Positions 42,411 through 54,700 of a stretch of 64,000 nucleotides of DNA are shown here, in pieces. The DNA lies in the NCBI GenBank assembly GCA_963978545.1, contig OZ021727.1, forward strand, positions 45,235,385 through 45,299,384, in the 5' to 3' direction. Under the pieces are notes generated by a model that was not told the DNA's origin, did not search any database, and saw nothing but the letters and a program-made list of their open reading frames with translations. Positions within the stretch are counted from its first letter, which is position 1, and each line of letters begins with the position of its first letter. The translations under genes were made by a program, and so were the position numbers. This DNA is from Linyphia triangularis. Lineage: Eukaryota > Arthropoda > Arachnida > Araneae > Linyphiidae.

Positions 42411-43034
42411 AATAATGAAATAAATCGAAAAATTAATTTCGCTTTTCAACTTGGAAGTTGGGTCTATTAAGAGAGTTGTTTCTTGCTAGGATTTGGAATT
42501 TATCCCGAGGTTATGAACTAACAAAGAATGTACAAGGAAAGTATTGTGGAAACTTAACGTGACTTTGGTTTCTTTCTTTGTGTATGAAAAGTTAGTTTTC
42601 GTTTTATTTCGTTGTTGATAGAAGGAAAGTAATTTAAGCAGAATTTATTCTGGGAGGTAAGCTCTGATACATTTCTTTAGAATTTTAATTAAAATTTTAT
42701 AATAGTCAATATTTTGCTTTCTTTGTGAGTTTTCAGTAAATATCTTAAATAATTTAGCTGCATTTATTTAGGAAAGTTTTACCGATAGAATTAAAATAGA
42801 AGAAGGTCTGAAAATTAAAGAAATTATAAGTAATTAGGAGCTCAAAACTGAACTGCATAGTTGGGGTTTAATTTTCCATACTTACTAATTTCTCATTTGG
42901 CTGTTTCGTAGTTTTGATTGACTAGAGTCTCATGAAGGTAATTAGTTTTATTAGAAAAATTATTTGGAAAGATATACAATTTGTAATACACATAATATAA
43001 ACACAAAACATTCAGTTGATTTATACCATTTTAT
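42411..43034. other. AT-rich sequence without genes
   Basis: Nothing is recognised. Confidence 0.65.
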
Positions 43035-43047
43035 ACTCCAGAGTAGG

Positions 43048-43230
43048 GCCAACCTGATGGCTGTGGGATTAGCAATCTGGTCTCGCATGCCAAAAGTGCC
43101 GAGTTGGAATCCTGGGTTAGGCATGGATGTTAGTTGTGTTTCGGAATCATCGTTAAGCTTTAGGTCCTGGTCTTATTAGCCTTTATTGTGCGCAAAAATA
43201 GGTGCTTGAGCGTACAAAAAAACCAAACAA
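43048..43230 (+). mobile_element. tRNA-derived SINE, family 2, full copy
   Basis: It starts GGGCCAACCTGATGGCTGTG, has a decayed B box (GAGTTGGAATCCT), and then the family-2 words TTAGGCATGGATG, TTAAGCTTTAGGTCCTGG and ATTAGCC, ending in an ACCAAACAA tail. A 13-bp perfect target duplication, ACTCCAGAGTAGG, flanks it (43035-43047, 43231-43243). The 71-codon frame over it is incidental. Confidence 0.93.
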
Positions 43231-43241
43231 ACTCCAGAGTA

Positions 43242-43287
43242 GGAGCATACTAAGTAGTATACTATTTTATACTATTTAGTATGCTCC
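43242..43287. repeat. 46-nt hairpin beside a SINE insertion
   Basis: Arms of 12 bp (GGAGCATACTAA, 43242-43253, and its complement, 43276-43287) are perfect. After a 2-nt bulge on each side, AGTATA pairs with TATACT around a 6-nt loop. The first two bases of the left arm belong to the SINE target duplication. Confidence 0.85.
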
Positions 43288-43979
43288 AGAAATAAATATA
43301 AGATTTAAAAAGATTTTACATTTTTACATTAGTTCATCTAAGCATTTTCTATTGTACTCTTTTGAAAAATAATATATAATCACTTAAGAATATTTTTGAA
43401 AAACTCATAATTGAAGATCTTACAGGGAGATAGTGCCAATATCACTTTAATTACATCTTTTATGCTTAACATTTTCATCCACTAATCTCTTCAACTGTCT
43501 GATAATAGAAAGTATAAGTACTGTACAAGCTATTAAGACTGCTATGAAATTGAATTGAGCAAGATAATTAATTTTATAAAGTATATTCCTCAAATCATTC
43601 TGTTACATATTAAGCTGGATACTACAATCTTGTACTAAGTCACTTACAAAATCCTAAATAAATTATTAAAGTTGTTGAATTTTAGCTGCATTTTTTCAAA
43701 AAGAAAATGCGATTATTATATTAATTTATAAAAGTATGTTATTCAATTTAAGTTCACATTGCTCAAAATTAATTTAATTTAATATTCCTTACTTTTAAAA
43801 TTAAAGAAAAAAAAACTGAAAAAATAGAAACAATCAGAAAAAACAAGCACGCCCATAACTAAATTAAATTTATTTTACAAATCTAACAGTGTAATTTACT
43901 CGTTCTGTTTCGCATCTATTTGATTAATGATATCACAACAACAATGGAAAAAACGGGGAAAGACCTGTTTATTGTTTCA
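43288..43979. other. AT-rich sequence without genes
   Basis: Nothing is recognised. Confidence 0.65.
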
Positions 43980-44310
43980 AAATCAAAAGATCAGTCCATT
44001 ATCCTCACGTGCTGAAAGACAATCATAATTCTTCATCCCATGATCCACTTAAGCTCTCATTTCTGACTAAACCTCCAATTAAGAGAACCAAAATGTACCA
44101 ACTCCGGTACAGTCTCCAAAAAAGGTACATAATCAGATCGAATAACCCGAGCCAACTCGAGTCGATATCTAATTCGTTTCCAGGGAGAGGGATACTATAA
44201 TAAGGCGTAAATTAAATTATTAGCACGCCTGCTGCCTCCACCTGGAAAGCATCAACATTTTTATCTGCTTGCCGAGTTCAGGACGGAAGTTTTAAAAAAG
44301 AAGAAAAAAG
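43980..44310. promoter_or_regulatory. GC-richer island O, candidate regulatory DNA
   Basis: Unique mixed-composition DNA with GAGCCAACTCGAGTCG (44150-44165) and CACGCCTGCTGCCTCCACC (44224-44242). The 63-codon frame over it has no recognised product. Confidence 0.25.
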
Positions 44311-45088
44311 CGTAATTACAGCAACGAAAACAGTTGCATTTGACGGTGTACTCGATCACACCCAAAATAGGGGAGATAGGGAAAAAATTCTTCTGTAGTA
44401 GAATGGAGGAGATAAAATGCTTTATGCTAATCTGTGTTGGGGGTTTGCTTAGCTCACTTGGGATTCTTGTAAAGAGAAGAAAGAAAGTTTAGATGAAAAT
44501 GTGACTGTTTGATAACAATGCTAATTTAGAGGTAGTAAGGACAATAAAAATTGGGAACTTTTTGAAATTGTCTTTATCTGACATCCTCTCTCGGATAATA
44601 TATATGAGTAATGATGCTGTTCGTTTGGATTCTGCTAGACCAAGTTTGTTTATCAGGATTTATGATTGGGTTAATGATTACGACAATATAGGTTTGATTT
44701 AATTCAGTTGAATCTCGCTAATGTAGCGTAGTTAAGTTACAAGACTTTTTTAATTAAATTAAATTACGTTACTTTACGTTAAATTAAATTAAATTAAATT
44801 ATACAGTATCAAATGTATTCCTATATATTACTCCAAGATATATGAGCCACTTACTGCTCAACATACGTGGAAACGAAAAGCAATATCCTACCACGTTTTC
44901 GCTGAAATTAGAATTACTCAAATATTCACATTTCCTTTGGTATCACTAAGAATATTTTTCTTTTAGATAAATGAAGCACTAATTTTCTCACTTAATTCCT
45001 ACTCTTACTATAAATAATAAATTTAGTTCTAAATTCAATGGAATGAGGGAGAGTTCTTACAATATACCTATAATACATTCAAGAAGAA
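44311..45088. other. AT-rich sequence without genes
   Basis: A lone pogo-like edge, CAGTTGAATCTCGC, lies at 44706-44719, followed by the mini-hairpin CGCTA-ATG-TAGCG. A degenerate (AATTA)n tract lies at about 44750-44801. No gene is seen. Confidence 0.6.
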
Positions 45089-45522
45089 AACTCGTCAGTT
45101 CTCCTGTCAGTCAATAAACATTAACTAAGCAACTTTCTCTCGTGTCCGTTTCACTATCAATCAATAAACCAATTACTAACTATTCTGTTCCACTTTTAGT
45201 CAATAAATATCCAAGTAACAATTCGTTCATTCCATTCTAAGTCAATACACATTCAGTTAATAATACGTCAGTTTTACCCTCTGTTAGGTGATAAACATCC
45301 AAGAAACAACTCGTCCGTTCAATTTCAGTCAATAAGCAAGCAGCAACTTGGTTGTTCTACTCTCAGTCAATAAATATTCAAGTAACAACTCGTTCGTTCC
45401 ATTATCAGGTACTAAAAATCCAAGTAGTAACTCGTCAGTTCCTCCCTCTGTCAGTCACTATACATCCAAATAACAACTCATCAATTCTACTGTCAGTCAA
45501 TAAACATCAAAGTGGTAACTCG
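45089..45522. repeat. Diverged minisatellite, about 42-bp unit, about 10 copies
   Basis: The unit pattern is AGTCAATAAACATCCAAGTA, then ACAACTCGTCCGTTCYA, then a pyrimidine-rich TCT-type joint. Copies start near 45108, 45155, 45198, 45240, 45286, 45327, 45365, 45408, 45453 and 45495, with a partial copy before them. Spacing varies from about 38 to 47 bp and identity between copies is moderate, so it is old. A 61-codon frame (45352-45537) runs through it by chance. Confidence 0.85.
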
Positions 45523-46429
45523 AAAACCAAAGTATAATGAAAAATATGAATGCATACAAGTTTCTATCTAGTACATTAAAGTTGCTAAGTGTTTGATAAA
45601 TACTTCACTATAATAATGCTAAGTAATGAACCTACTAATATGAAATTTTTGACTATTTTTGTAACTGTTGTGTACCTGAAAGCTGCAGATATAGAACATT
45701 TAATTACATGCGTTTCAGTGTCAATCAATCAATTGAAAGCTGTTAGCCACGTACTAACAAGAGGCCCTATCAATCCTATTCGAGAAAGAGCACGAAACAT
45801 TAACAGGTGAATATTCTTTATTCATCCTATAAGGCGAGAACAGAAGCATTGGCAAAAAGCAAAGGCAAAGCACAAGCAGCCGAAAAAACACTCAAACACA
45901 CAAATTTATACATTTGCTTAGAGTTGCTCCGCAGCAATGTTATTACGTCATGCAGGACGCTATAAAATTAGAATACCGAAAAAGAACACATCTCCAACAG
46001 AAGCTTTCATATACTTATGTTATATGAGTACCAAGCGCATAAAGTATTACATTTCTATTACTTACTTAGACTCATCCCGCAGTTTGGCGCATAAGCCATC
46101 CAGCCTACCTCTCCATGCATTTCGATCTTTTGCCAGAAATCTTTACATTCCTATTATTGAATGTTTAAATGGTTCTATTTTCTAACAAAATACCTAATAA
46201 GACCTACCTAAGAACACAATTAATGGGGAAGCTCTAAACTCCAGAATATGCTGAGAATGATATACAAAATCTAACAATAGAAAAGTCTACAATATTTTTT
46301 TCCAAACGTGATAACCCTTCATTTAAAATATTGTGCCATCATTTGAAAAAAATTCTTCGCCTATCAATTAATATTTAACATTTCAATTGAGAAATTTCCC
46401 TGACAGCCAAGATAAATCGTCTGAAAACA
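45523..46429. other. AT-rich sequence without genes
   Basis: TCAATCAATCA (about 45721-45731) resembles an Exd/Pbx-type half-site pair. Frames of 73 and 82 codons are unrecognised. Confidence 0.6.
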
Positions 46430-46830
46430 ATAAGCTCCAAAGATCGAAGTTTTCAGAGCCAAACATCATGATTTCATCCTGTTAAACCACACGATAGCAT
46501 GTCTTGTCCCCGACCACCCACCACTAAAGCCTTTAAAATCCACCTCGTTAACATGACTCTGAACGAATTGAATTGTTTCGGCATCATGATATATTGCGAT
46601 TAAAATAATTAAGCGTTATTAAACATCGTCGAAGGCCACATTGGACTTAATGATGACATGGAATCATCAGCGATTATGTAAACCTACAGCAATCTCCCCC
46701 GATTAAAGTAGATTGATGGTAATTATTAACTTGGACGAGCAGTCATTGAACAGGGCGCCTTCCGCACGTCCAGGGATAATATTTAGTTACACGGATACAC
46801 CTGAATTTTGGTAGCACGAATTTGTTCTCT
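46430..46830. promoter_or_regulatory. GC-richer island P, candidate regulatory DNA
   Basis: It includes homeodomain-type words (TAATTAAGCGTTATTAAA, 46607-46624) and AGGGCGCCTTCCGCACG (46753-46769). No coding frame is seen. Confidence 0.3.
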
Positions 46831-47888
46831 AGAGGTTATGAACGAGGAATGTAATCACTATATTTTAATATAAATATCGATTTCGATTCAGAAGTGGTTT
46901 TCCTCTGTTCATGTCACGTTTTGATTGATTGAAATCGATTTGACAGGAATAAACGGAGCACGAAACGGAATTTATTCGAGTTGATGTGAAAGACTTAATA
47001 CCGATATTTTATATAAAAATTTTATTTTAATGTTTAAAAAAAAATATCGATATATTTGATTTTTAGTTACGCTGAACTGATCAACTTCTCAAGATTAGAA
47101 TTTGATATACAGAACTCGTATTTGTAACTGGAAGCATGTAGTTGTATTAGCGTGAGGATTAAAGTTAAGGAGAAAACATCAAAATTAAAATCAGTATAAT
47201 TGATTTTAAAAAAAAATCAGTAAATAGTAGAGGAGAAACCGAATCCCATGCAGCCAGTGAAGTAACTGAAAATCCCGCAAAGAGAAGGGTAGAGGGGGGG
47301 AGTCTGTCGTGTCTGCCAATGGCATAATTTTTTTTTGCAAGGAACAGCAAAGTACATTTCGCAATCATTGCATTTCTTTTGTTTTCCTATGGAAAAAATA
47401 GTTTTACTTGTAGAATATACAAGTAAGAAAAAAAAAAGAAAAAAAAAAAAAGGAAAAAAAAAAAAAAAAAAGAGAACATGGTATATAATATATAGATTAT
47501 AAGTTTCTTTTGGAGATCACGATAAATCACACTGTACTTCAGCTTATATTAATTGATTGCAACTCATCCATTCTGACAGCTCATTTCAAATTATTACTCT
47601 TTTTCAAGTAGACTTCTTGAACAAAAGATGGAAATAAGATAAGTAATTGCATCATGGAAGAGTTTTCTGTAATTCTCATTTCAATCTTTGAAAGCTTTAT
47701 TTTATTTATTATATCAAGGGGATTGCGCTAATCTGGTGCCGTAATTTCTGACTAGTTTATATAAATTTGGATGTCTCTTTACTTTTTAGCTTTATTATAT
47801 AATCTCTGACATAGCCAATAGGAACTGGCTGACTGGCTCATCACCTGATAAACTTCAAGATTACTCTCGCTGTCCATGAACAACACTT

Positions 47889-47957
<69 letters not shown>

Positions 47958-48145
47958 CAAGCAAAGTTGTGCTTTGGTAATCAAATAATATACTGAATAG
48001 GCCTACATAATAATGAAGTGACCATTGAGTATATTTTACTAGGTTGAATAAGTTAACTAGTTCTCAACAACGAGAGCAAATTTATTCAGCGAAAGAGGAC
48101 AGTCGTTTTAAAATACTTTGTTTTTTAAAACTGAAATGCAGAGTG
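46831..48145. other. AT-rich sequence with purine and TA tracts
   Basis: A pure A/G tract lies at about 47424-47475 and (AT)30 at 47893-47953. TGATTGATTGA occurs at about 46923. No gene is seen. Confidence 0.7.
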
Positions 48146-48322
48146 TTGGTTGTTTTCAGATTATCTGGCGCCGTCAGCAACACGAGGGCTATAATGCACC
48201 GAAATATTCGTCATTAGACAAGCCAACATACATTTACAAACACCCATGCCTAACACGGGACTAGAACCCGCAACCTCGCGGTCTAGAAGCTAGCACGCTA
48301 ACCACTATACCGTTTGGTCAGC
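48146..48322 (-). mobile_element. tRNA-derived SINE, family 1, copy 3
   Basis: The body matches copies 1 and 2, but the B box is mutated (GGGTTCTAGTCCC on the minus strand) and the head reads GCTGACCAAACGG. Only a short GTTGG-type tail remains and no target duplication is visible, so it is the most decayed copy. Confidence 0.9.
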
Positions 48323-48569
48323 ATCAACATTTTAGATGTATTTCCTTCTGAAAAGGATTTTTTAAAAGTTCAAATGTAAAGTTTTTGATATCAACGTTTT
48401 GGAGATTTATTTCCTTCTAAAAAGGGAATTCTTTTTTTGTCGTCTAACACTAGTTTTTGCAAGTGCTTTTCAACAATTAGGCATCACTGCTTCCTTCTAA
48501 TGCCAAAACTTTTTAAACAAAACTAGTTCTTTTTTGGCAATAAAACAATTTATCCACAAAACGAAACAA

Positions 48570-49260
48570 ATAAAAAGGGGAGGAACAATATAGATTATCA
48601 TTTGCATCTCCGAAAACGAACGAACACCAATTTGTAACTTGCGAAACATGATTCTCTTAAATCAATGAATGCACTCCCTGAGCGACAGAAGATTTAAACA
48701 GAGCCGAACGCGCTTATTAATTCCTCTCAAAAACGCTAATTACAGATCCCTTTTAGATAAGCGAAAGATTATCAATTATAGGCAGGAAACAAGAGAGTTA
48801 AAAAAAACGTGTCCCTCTTTAAAACAGCTCCTTTTCTTTTCGGCATAGCCATAAATCATGTCTACTGAAGAAAATTCGAAACAGCTTTCACTCCTTTCAA
48901 AGAGCGAAACTAGCTGCCCACAAGGTCTGGAAATTAACAGCGGGTCCCAATAAATAAAGCCTCTCTCTCTGTCTAGGAATAAAGCTGTAGCCCTGTCAAC
49001 GTCTATCACGCGTTATTCGGGCTGACTGAGAAGTATTTTCCTTTCATTCTTCTTCTGTTCGTTCATTATTTATAACTGAACTGTTCGTGGCGGGATGGAT
49101 GGACGTGGTCACGCCAATCGCACATTCGGCCTGTATTAAAGATGATTGATGTGGAGTGGCTGCCACTGGGTTATTAACAGGCAGTCTTTTATGCCGGTAT
49201 CCGTTGTGTGAAGGCAAGGGGGTCGGTGACAAATTGAAACGGAGATCTTGATTGAGGTCT
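48570..49260. promoter_or_regulatory. GC-richer island Q, candidate regulatory DNA
   Basis: About 690 bp of unique mixed-composition DNA with CACGCCAATCGCAC (49111-49124). Minus frames of 77 codons (48776-49009) and 125 codons (49044-49421) cross it. The latter is partly low-complexity Phe/Lys/Leu and no product is recognised. Confidence 0.3.
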
Positions 49261-49708
49261 GGATAAAGGCTAATTTCAGAGATGAATGTTAGAATGGAGA
49301 TAGAATTGAAAAACTTGAAGAAAAAAAAAGTTATACTCTGATGTTCGGTAACTTTGTGTAATAAAAATAAAAACAATTTTTTTTTTTTCAAAAGTTGTAG
49401 CAAACTTAATATATTCCGCAATTTTTAAATATTGTATTACCTTCTAAGATTTTTCGTCAGAATTGTAATCTATTAACTGAAAAAAAAAAAAAATCTGGAT
49501 TTTTGGTGCACATTTTGCACCAAAAGTGAAAGAGGGAGTGAAAGTGCAAGGGAAAGAAGTGAAAGTGGGCAAGGAAGGGGATTCAAAGTCATCAACATTT
49601 TTCTGTCAAAATCACTATATAACCCCCCACCTCCCCTTCTGCACTTCTTCATGTGTTGTTATTTGTCATTTTTTTTTTATATTTAATCAGCAAATTGTTT
49701 ATTGGTTA
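49261..49708. other. AT-rich sequence without genes
   Basis: A purine-rich stretch (49523-49588) made of GAAAGTG/GGAAGAAG-like words. No gene is seen. Confidence 0.65.
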
Positions 49709-50156
49709 GGTATAATCAGGGCCTGATCATGACAAGCTGGGGCCCAAGGCCTGGACTTATTCTGTGATCCCTTTTTCAAATGCGTCATTTATTGGCAATG
49801 GGCTTGACACAAACTCAAATACATTAATATTAAATATAGAAAAAGTTGATGAATTAATGTTAAGATTTTTTTCTATATGTAATTTTTTTAACACAAATAA
49901 AGAACAAATTTTCTAGCAATCAAATTTATTAATCAAAAGAGGAAAAACTTTCTTATGTATAGCATTGCATTTCACTATCACAATGTGTAGTAATATCCGT
50001 GACAATATCTGTAGCATTATTCACAACTTCAGAGTCGACATTTGCTGATCTCACAATAAATTCGTCAAGATATCCTTTCATTTCCCCCCCTATCTTTTAA
50101 GAAAGCTTTTTTTTTATTTTTTTTTTACGCTTTTAAAGGATGGTTTAGTATATTTG

Positions 50157-50219
50157 AAGAAATGCACTCTGGGATACTAAAGACTTGAACCGTCTTTAGT
50201 ATCCCAGAGTGCATTTCTT
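50157..50219. repeat. Perfect 28-bp hairpin, 7-nt loop
   Basis: Arms 50157-50184 and 50192-50219 are exact complements around the loop TTGAACC. The core of the arm is GCACTCTGGGATACTAAAG. It lies inside the hAT-like element. Confidence 0.95.
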
Positions 50220-50273
50220 AAGGAATGATGACAATCATTTCATAGGAAATGATTGTTATGTAAAAATTCCTTT
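50219..50273. repeat. Second, two-tier hairpin
   Basis: It sits directly against the 28-bp hairpin. The outer arms are AAGGAAT / ATTCCTT-like; the inner arms are ACAATCATTTC / GAAATGATTGT around an ATAG loop. Internal bulges separate the two tiers. Confidence 0.8.
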
Positions 50274-50357
50274 ATTTACATTTCAGAGCCCCCTAAAATC
50301 ATGGGCCCATTGTCCGGGCCTTGTGGGCCTAGGCGATGATCAGGGCCTGGGCATAAT

Positions 50358-52799
50358 GCTGTTTTGTTGCTATATATGGATGTGATGAAACCAGAGTGCC
50401 TTGGATTTCACCTTGGAAGGGACAAAATTCCAATAGCAAAAACTACTTTTAATTATAAGAGGTTTTTTTACAATTTTAAATAAAATACTTTTTAAATCAA
50501 AATTTGAAAATTCTTTCGTATAACTGGAACAACAAATATGTTAATGGAAACAATTGAATGTAGACGAAAGTTGGTAATATTAATAGATATAACAACTTTC
50601 AGAAATAGTGGTTTACTGTCTAGATTTTGAAACTAGTTACCAACGTATCACTTGTACTACTTATTAAATCTTTTATGCACTGCTATTACTCAATTTTACT
50701 CAATTGAATTTCATTTGCTTTACTTTGATTAATACCTGTTATTAATTCTTTACTCTATGTTCCGACATTAAAAAATTCTTTGAAAACTGTGAACTATGCT
50801 ACATCGCATGTATACGAAAGTATGTTATGAATTCCTATTCTGATAAATATTTATTAAGAACATATTATGCATTAGTAACATAAAAATAAAAGACAGAATC
50901 TCAATAGAGGCCCTAAACACAATATATATACATATAATATAATCATAAAGTAAATTTAGTGTAATTTGAATCATGACGTTTAATGTATTATATTGAATTT
51001 ACCATTCATTGGAAAATTTAATAAAAGAAATGTACAATACAATATGTTCCGGAAGAAAAACGAGTATTATAATAATATGAAAGTGCACTCTTGTATGAAA
51101 TTACTGAAGTGAGCAGTTAGCCTTGTAAATGCTGTTACTCAACTGAAGTATAGTTCTAGTTGGGAAACAACTTTTGGGGAATTGTTCCTTGACCACTCAA
51201 TTTTACACGCTATCCAAAAATTAGGCGTTCGTTTCCTCACAAAATGGTTTCACCACAAATCAGTTATAGAATAATACTGTGTTTGCTATTATTATTATAT
51301 TTTTTTTCCTATAATCTTATTCTATGTATAAGGTACTAATAAAAAATTAAAATTTTGAAATTTTGGAAACATTATGCGTTTTTAATTTTTTTTGTTTAAA
51401 TATCGACTTTTGTAAAATACTCTCATGTTATTGGTAAACATTCGAATCAAAATTTTAGAATGATCAAAGATATAAAAAACAAGATGAATTGAATTAAATG
51501 TTTTTTTAGTTTTTGCTCATACAAAACATTTTATAACCTAATTTTTAATGTACTTGAAGTCTACAGAGTTTGAAAAAGGATTGAACAAGAAAGGGAAGAA
51601 AATGTACAGTCAATTAAAATTACACTTATCAGTTGACGGAAAAAAAATGGAATGAATGGTTTTTTGATACAAATTATTGGCATCAGAAAAGAAATGCTCA
51701 ACAGTTTTATTGCTAAATTGCTTTTTTTTCCTTGGTGCAATTTGTTTGAGATTAGTTTTCATTTCTCGATAAATTCTCAATTGCCTTTACAAATCTGGAG
51801 AGTTTGTCACTCCCAAAAAATATATCATTTTGCTCCTGGTTTGACCAGTTCTCCAATTAATTTATTTGACGTATGACAGAAAGCCTGTTAAAAATGACAA
51901 CATTATTTCTAGTACTTATTTTTTGTTTCTTTACAATTTATCTTTTTGAACCAGAAACGTAAAACTCATTCTTTAAAGTCAATTACGATGCTTAAAATTA
52001 CGACTGTTAAGGTACATCATTAAGCCATCAAACATCAATGCTTTAATAACTATGCAAACAATACTCTCTTTAAATCATTCTGGTACACGAGATTAAAAAA
52101 CAAATTTTTGGATGATGCCAGATGCCTTTACGTTGTTGATTAAGAAACATAAATACTGTTTTCTCTCCCCTTTCGGTCACACTTCTAAAATGGTTTTCTT
52201 AGTAATCACCTACAGCTTTTTATTACCTCCTGGAATGTTTCTGAACCACCATTAAGATGATTATTTTAAAAATGCTTATTATTAGAATATTCTTTTAAAA
52301 CTCTTCTGATGGTTGTTAGACAGCTTTTTAAGTTGTTAGCAAATAACTGGATTGCAGCCTTGTTTATAAGTATCAATTATAGGAAGTTTAGTATGTCCTG
52401 ATATATTAGCCTCACAGCTTATATTTTCCAGAAAGTTTTAGAAACTATAAGAGGTAAATAGTTTAAACTCAGAAAGCAGCAGTAGCCTCAAAGAAGCTTA
52501 ATTTAATCTTAATTCGTGTTTCTTTCAGACAAAACAGTAAAATTTTTAAAAGGACATTGATTTTTTAAACGCACTTTTTTTAAAATATAAATATAAAAAA
52601 CTTGTTGTCCTATTTTTTTTTTAACTAATTGTACTTAAATGAAGTAAAGTATATTCAAATTCTAAATGAAATTAATACTATTCTAATTGGTTTGACTTGA
52701 AAGTGTAACCCATACTAACATTAAGGCCTCTGAAGTATCTAACGTTTGTAATCAAAAAATTATTTCATACATCAGTTATTGAGCACTATTAGGATCAAA
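50358..52799. other. AT-rich desert without recognised genes
   Basis: The 74-codon frame at 51652-51876 is hydrophobic and unrecognised. No repeat family or structure of note was found. Confidence 0.65.
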
Positions 52800-53560
52800 C
52801 TTGCTTTCTGCTAATCTACAAATTCGCATCAAATTTTATCCACTTGCGACGGTGATCTTTTAATTAGAAAATACACAAAAATCTCTGAAAACAAGCTTCC
52901 AGGCAAACAAAAGAAACCATTGATAAAACATTCGAAATCCTCACTAATAGTTCTCATCCTAGACCAACTTGATAAGTGTCAAAAAACACGTCTTGAACGA
53001 AGATGAACATCATGACGAGAATAACACATCCCATTCCCAAAATTTCGTCGTAAACAAGAATTCTGTTGATCTCATTGTCCTTTCGACTCCTCCATTAACG
53101 ATTCCCGTTTCCTTTCAAAATAGCAACAGCAAGCCATTACCTCGTGATTTCCATGGGCATGGAATACATAGAACGCTCGTTAAAAAAACCATCGCAGCCG
53201 AGAAAAACCTACAAATACGCGGCTAGCATTTTTGCGTGGGTCAGCAGCAAAACAAAATCTCTTACGGCCTGTGTGCCCATTACAGCAGCCTCGTTTATCA
53301 GGACGGCACGACAAGGGCTGACTGAAATATGAAGCATAAAACACGCAAATGATAAGTTGGCGAGCAACCAACATGGCTGACAGCACGCTCGGCAGGGCAG
53401 CTTGTTTTATGGAGTGCCCCTGCAGTGAGCACACGTACATAAAAAATACAACAGAGTTTTAATGCATGCGCCAACCGACTTTATGTTCCCTGCCGGGATT
53501 TAGGCTGTGGCTTGGTATAAAGTTAATATTCGGCGAGCTCTTAGATATGTAGGGCTGAAG
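52800..53560. promoter_or_regulatory. GC-richer island R with overlapping open frames
   Basis: Three frames of 62-86 codons overlap. The plus frame 52969-53226 opens at TTG and reads HVLNEDEHHDENNTSHSQNF near its start, a polar stretch without a known motif. 53144-53332 (plus) and 53180-53440 (minus) share the same DNA. The GC-richest part is about 53200-53420. I call no gene. Confidence 0.25.
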
Positions 53561-54319
53561 AGTCAGAAGACATTGGTTAACAGTTATTGTGGATGTTGAC
53601 TTTATTGGTAGGAAATACTGTTAGCGAGTTTGTTTTAAGATCGTTCTTTTGTGTTTCTTTTCAAAAGTCAAATAATGTTTTTCTAGAAAAACTGGTAGTT
53701 GTATTAGTTTTTAATAAAGCTGTTTTAAGTTATCTTTATTTTACAGATATTGTATTAGTGTCTAAGTTGCCAGGATTACTTTCTTGAGAAGTAATTATTA
53801 GGTAGTGTATGCTCAAAGATTAGATATTTTGTGGGTATAATGCGTTTGACAGAGTATATAGCTTTTTGTAAAAGCAATAGCCTCTGACACTTAAGCAAAA
53901 AATAAATAAATACAATTTTAAGAAATAGGAATATGTATGCCAGTCAGTTACCTTATGCATAGACTTCCAAACTAAATTCACATTGTGATAAAAAGGGAAA
54001 TACTTTAAAAGAGTCGAGAAATTTAACAAATCTCCGTTGAAAATTTTATGGCATAATTTAATAAGGTTATTTTCGTCTTGTTATAAATAAAAAATAATTG
54101 GATATTTTAACAAATCATTTCCCACAAAATATATAAGTAATAAACTTTTCAGACACAGAAATCTTAAGAAAAAGGAAAATTTAACAGCAAGATACTCAAT
54201 ATAAATAAATTTTTGTTGATACAATTCGATGCAATGAGGTAATGGAAGCATTGAGGTTACCAATCTCATAAATTGCTACATCAGGAAGCCCATGATCAAT
54301 TCTTAAAAAGTAAACTTTC
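53561..54319. other. AT-rich sequence without genes
   Basis: Only hydrophobic chance frames are present. Confidence 0.65.
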
Positions 54320-54700
54320 ACCACCAATAAAATCCCACTCAAAAGAACATTTCACTTGACTTAGCAGTATCCAGTTTGTGCAGAAGGTTAAAAATGGCCT
54401 CTATGTGCCAGATAAAATTCTAGAAAAAGCCTTCTTCCACGACTTAAATTTAGAGAGGTCGGAACACTAAATACTCCATCGGAGTACAAATGGCCGGCAT
54501 TGCAAAGGGTTGTGATTAGGACGGTAAAAATTACGTAATTGGGCTAGAGATAAGAGGAAGCTGGACCCCTCGCCCAAATTCAGACAACTCTTATCTGCAT
54601 TCGCATTAAAACGTTCCAATCTGCTGCGGTATTGCCACTATCAAAGAAAGTGGGAGAAAATTACCCTAATGGGGAAGTTAAGTGAATTATGGAAAGATAC
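54320..54700. promoter_or_regulatory. GC-richer island S with paired GATA-type sites
   Basis: AGATAAG (54548-54554) and its inverse CTTATCT (54580-54586) face each other 25 bp apart. AGATAAG is the core for GATA zinc-finger factors. No coding frame is seen. Confidence 0.3.

Larger units (their letters stand above)
49717..50349. mobile_element. hAT-like non-autonomous transposon, 633 bp
   Basis: The left end reads CAGGGCCTGATCATGACAAG. The right end, reverse-complemented, reads CAGGCCCTGATCATCGCCTA. Similarity continues to about 40 bp (AAGGCCTGGAC against AAGGCCCGGAC). The flanking 8-mers GGTATAAT (49709-49716) and GGCATAAT (50350-50357) agree at 7 of 8 positions. CAG termini and 8-bp duplications are hallmarks of hAT elements. 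There is no transposase frame. Two adjacent strong hairpins lie at 50157-50273. Confidence 0.85.
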
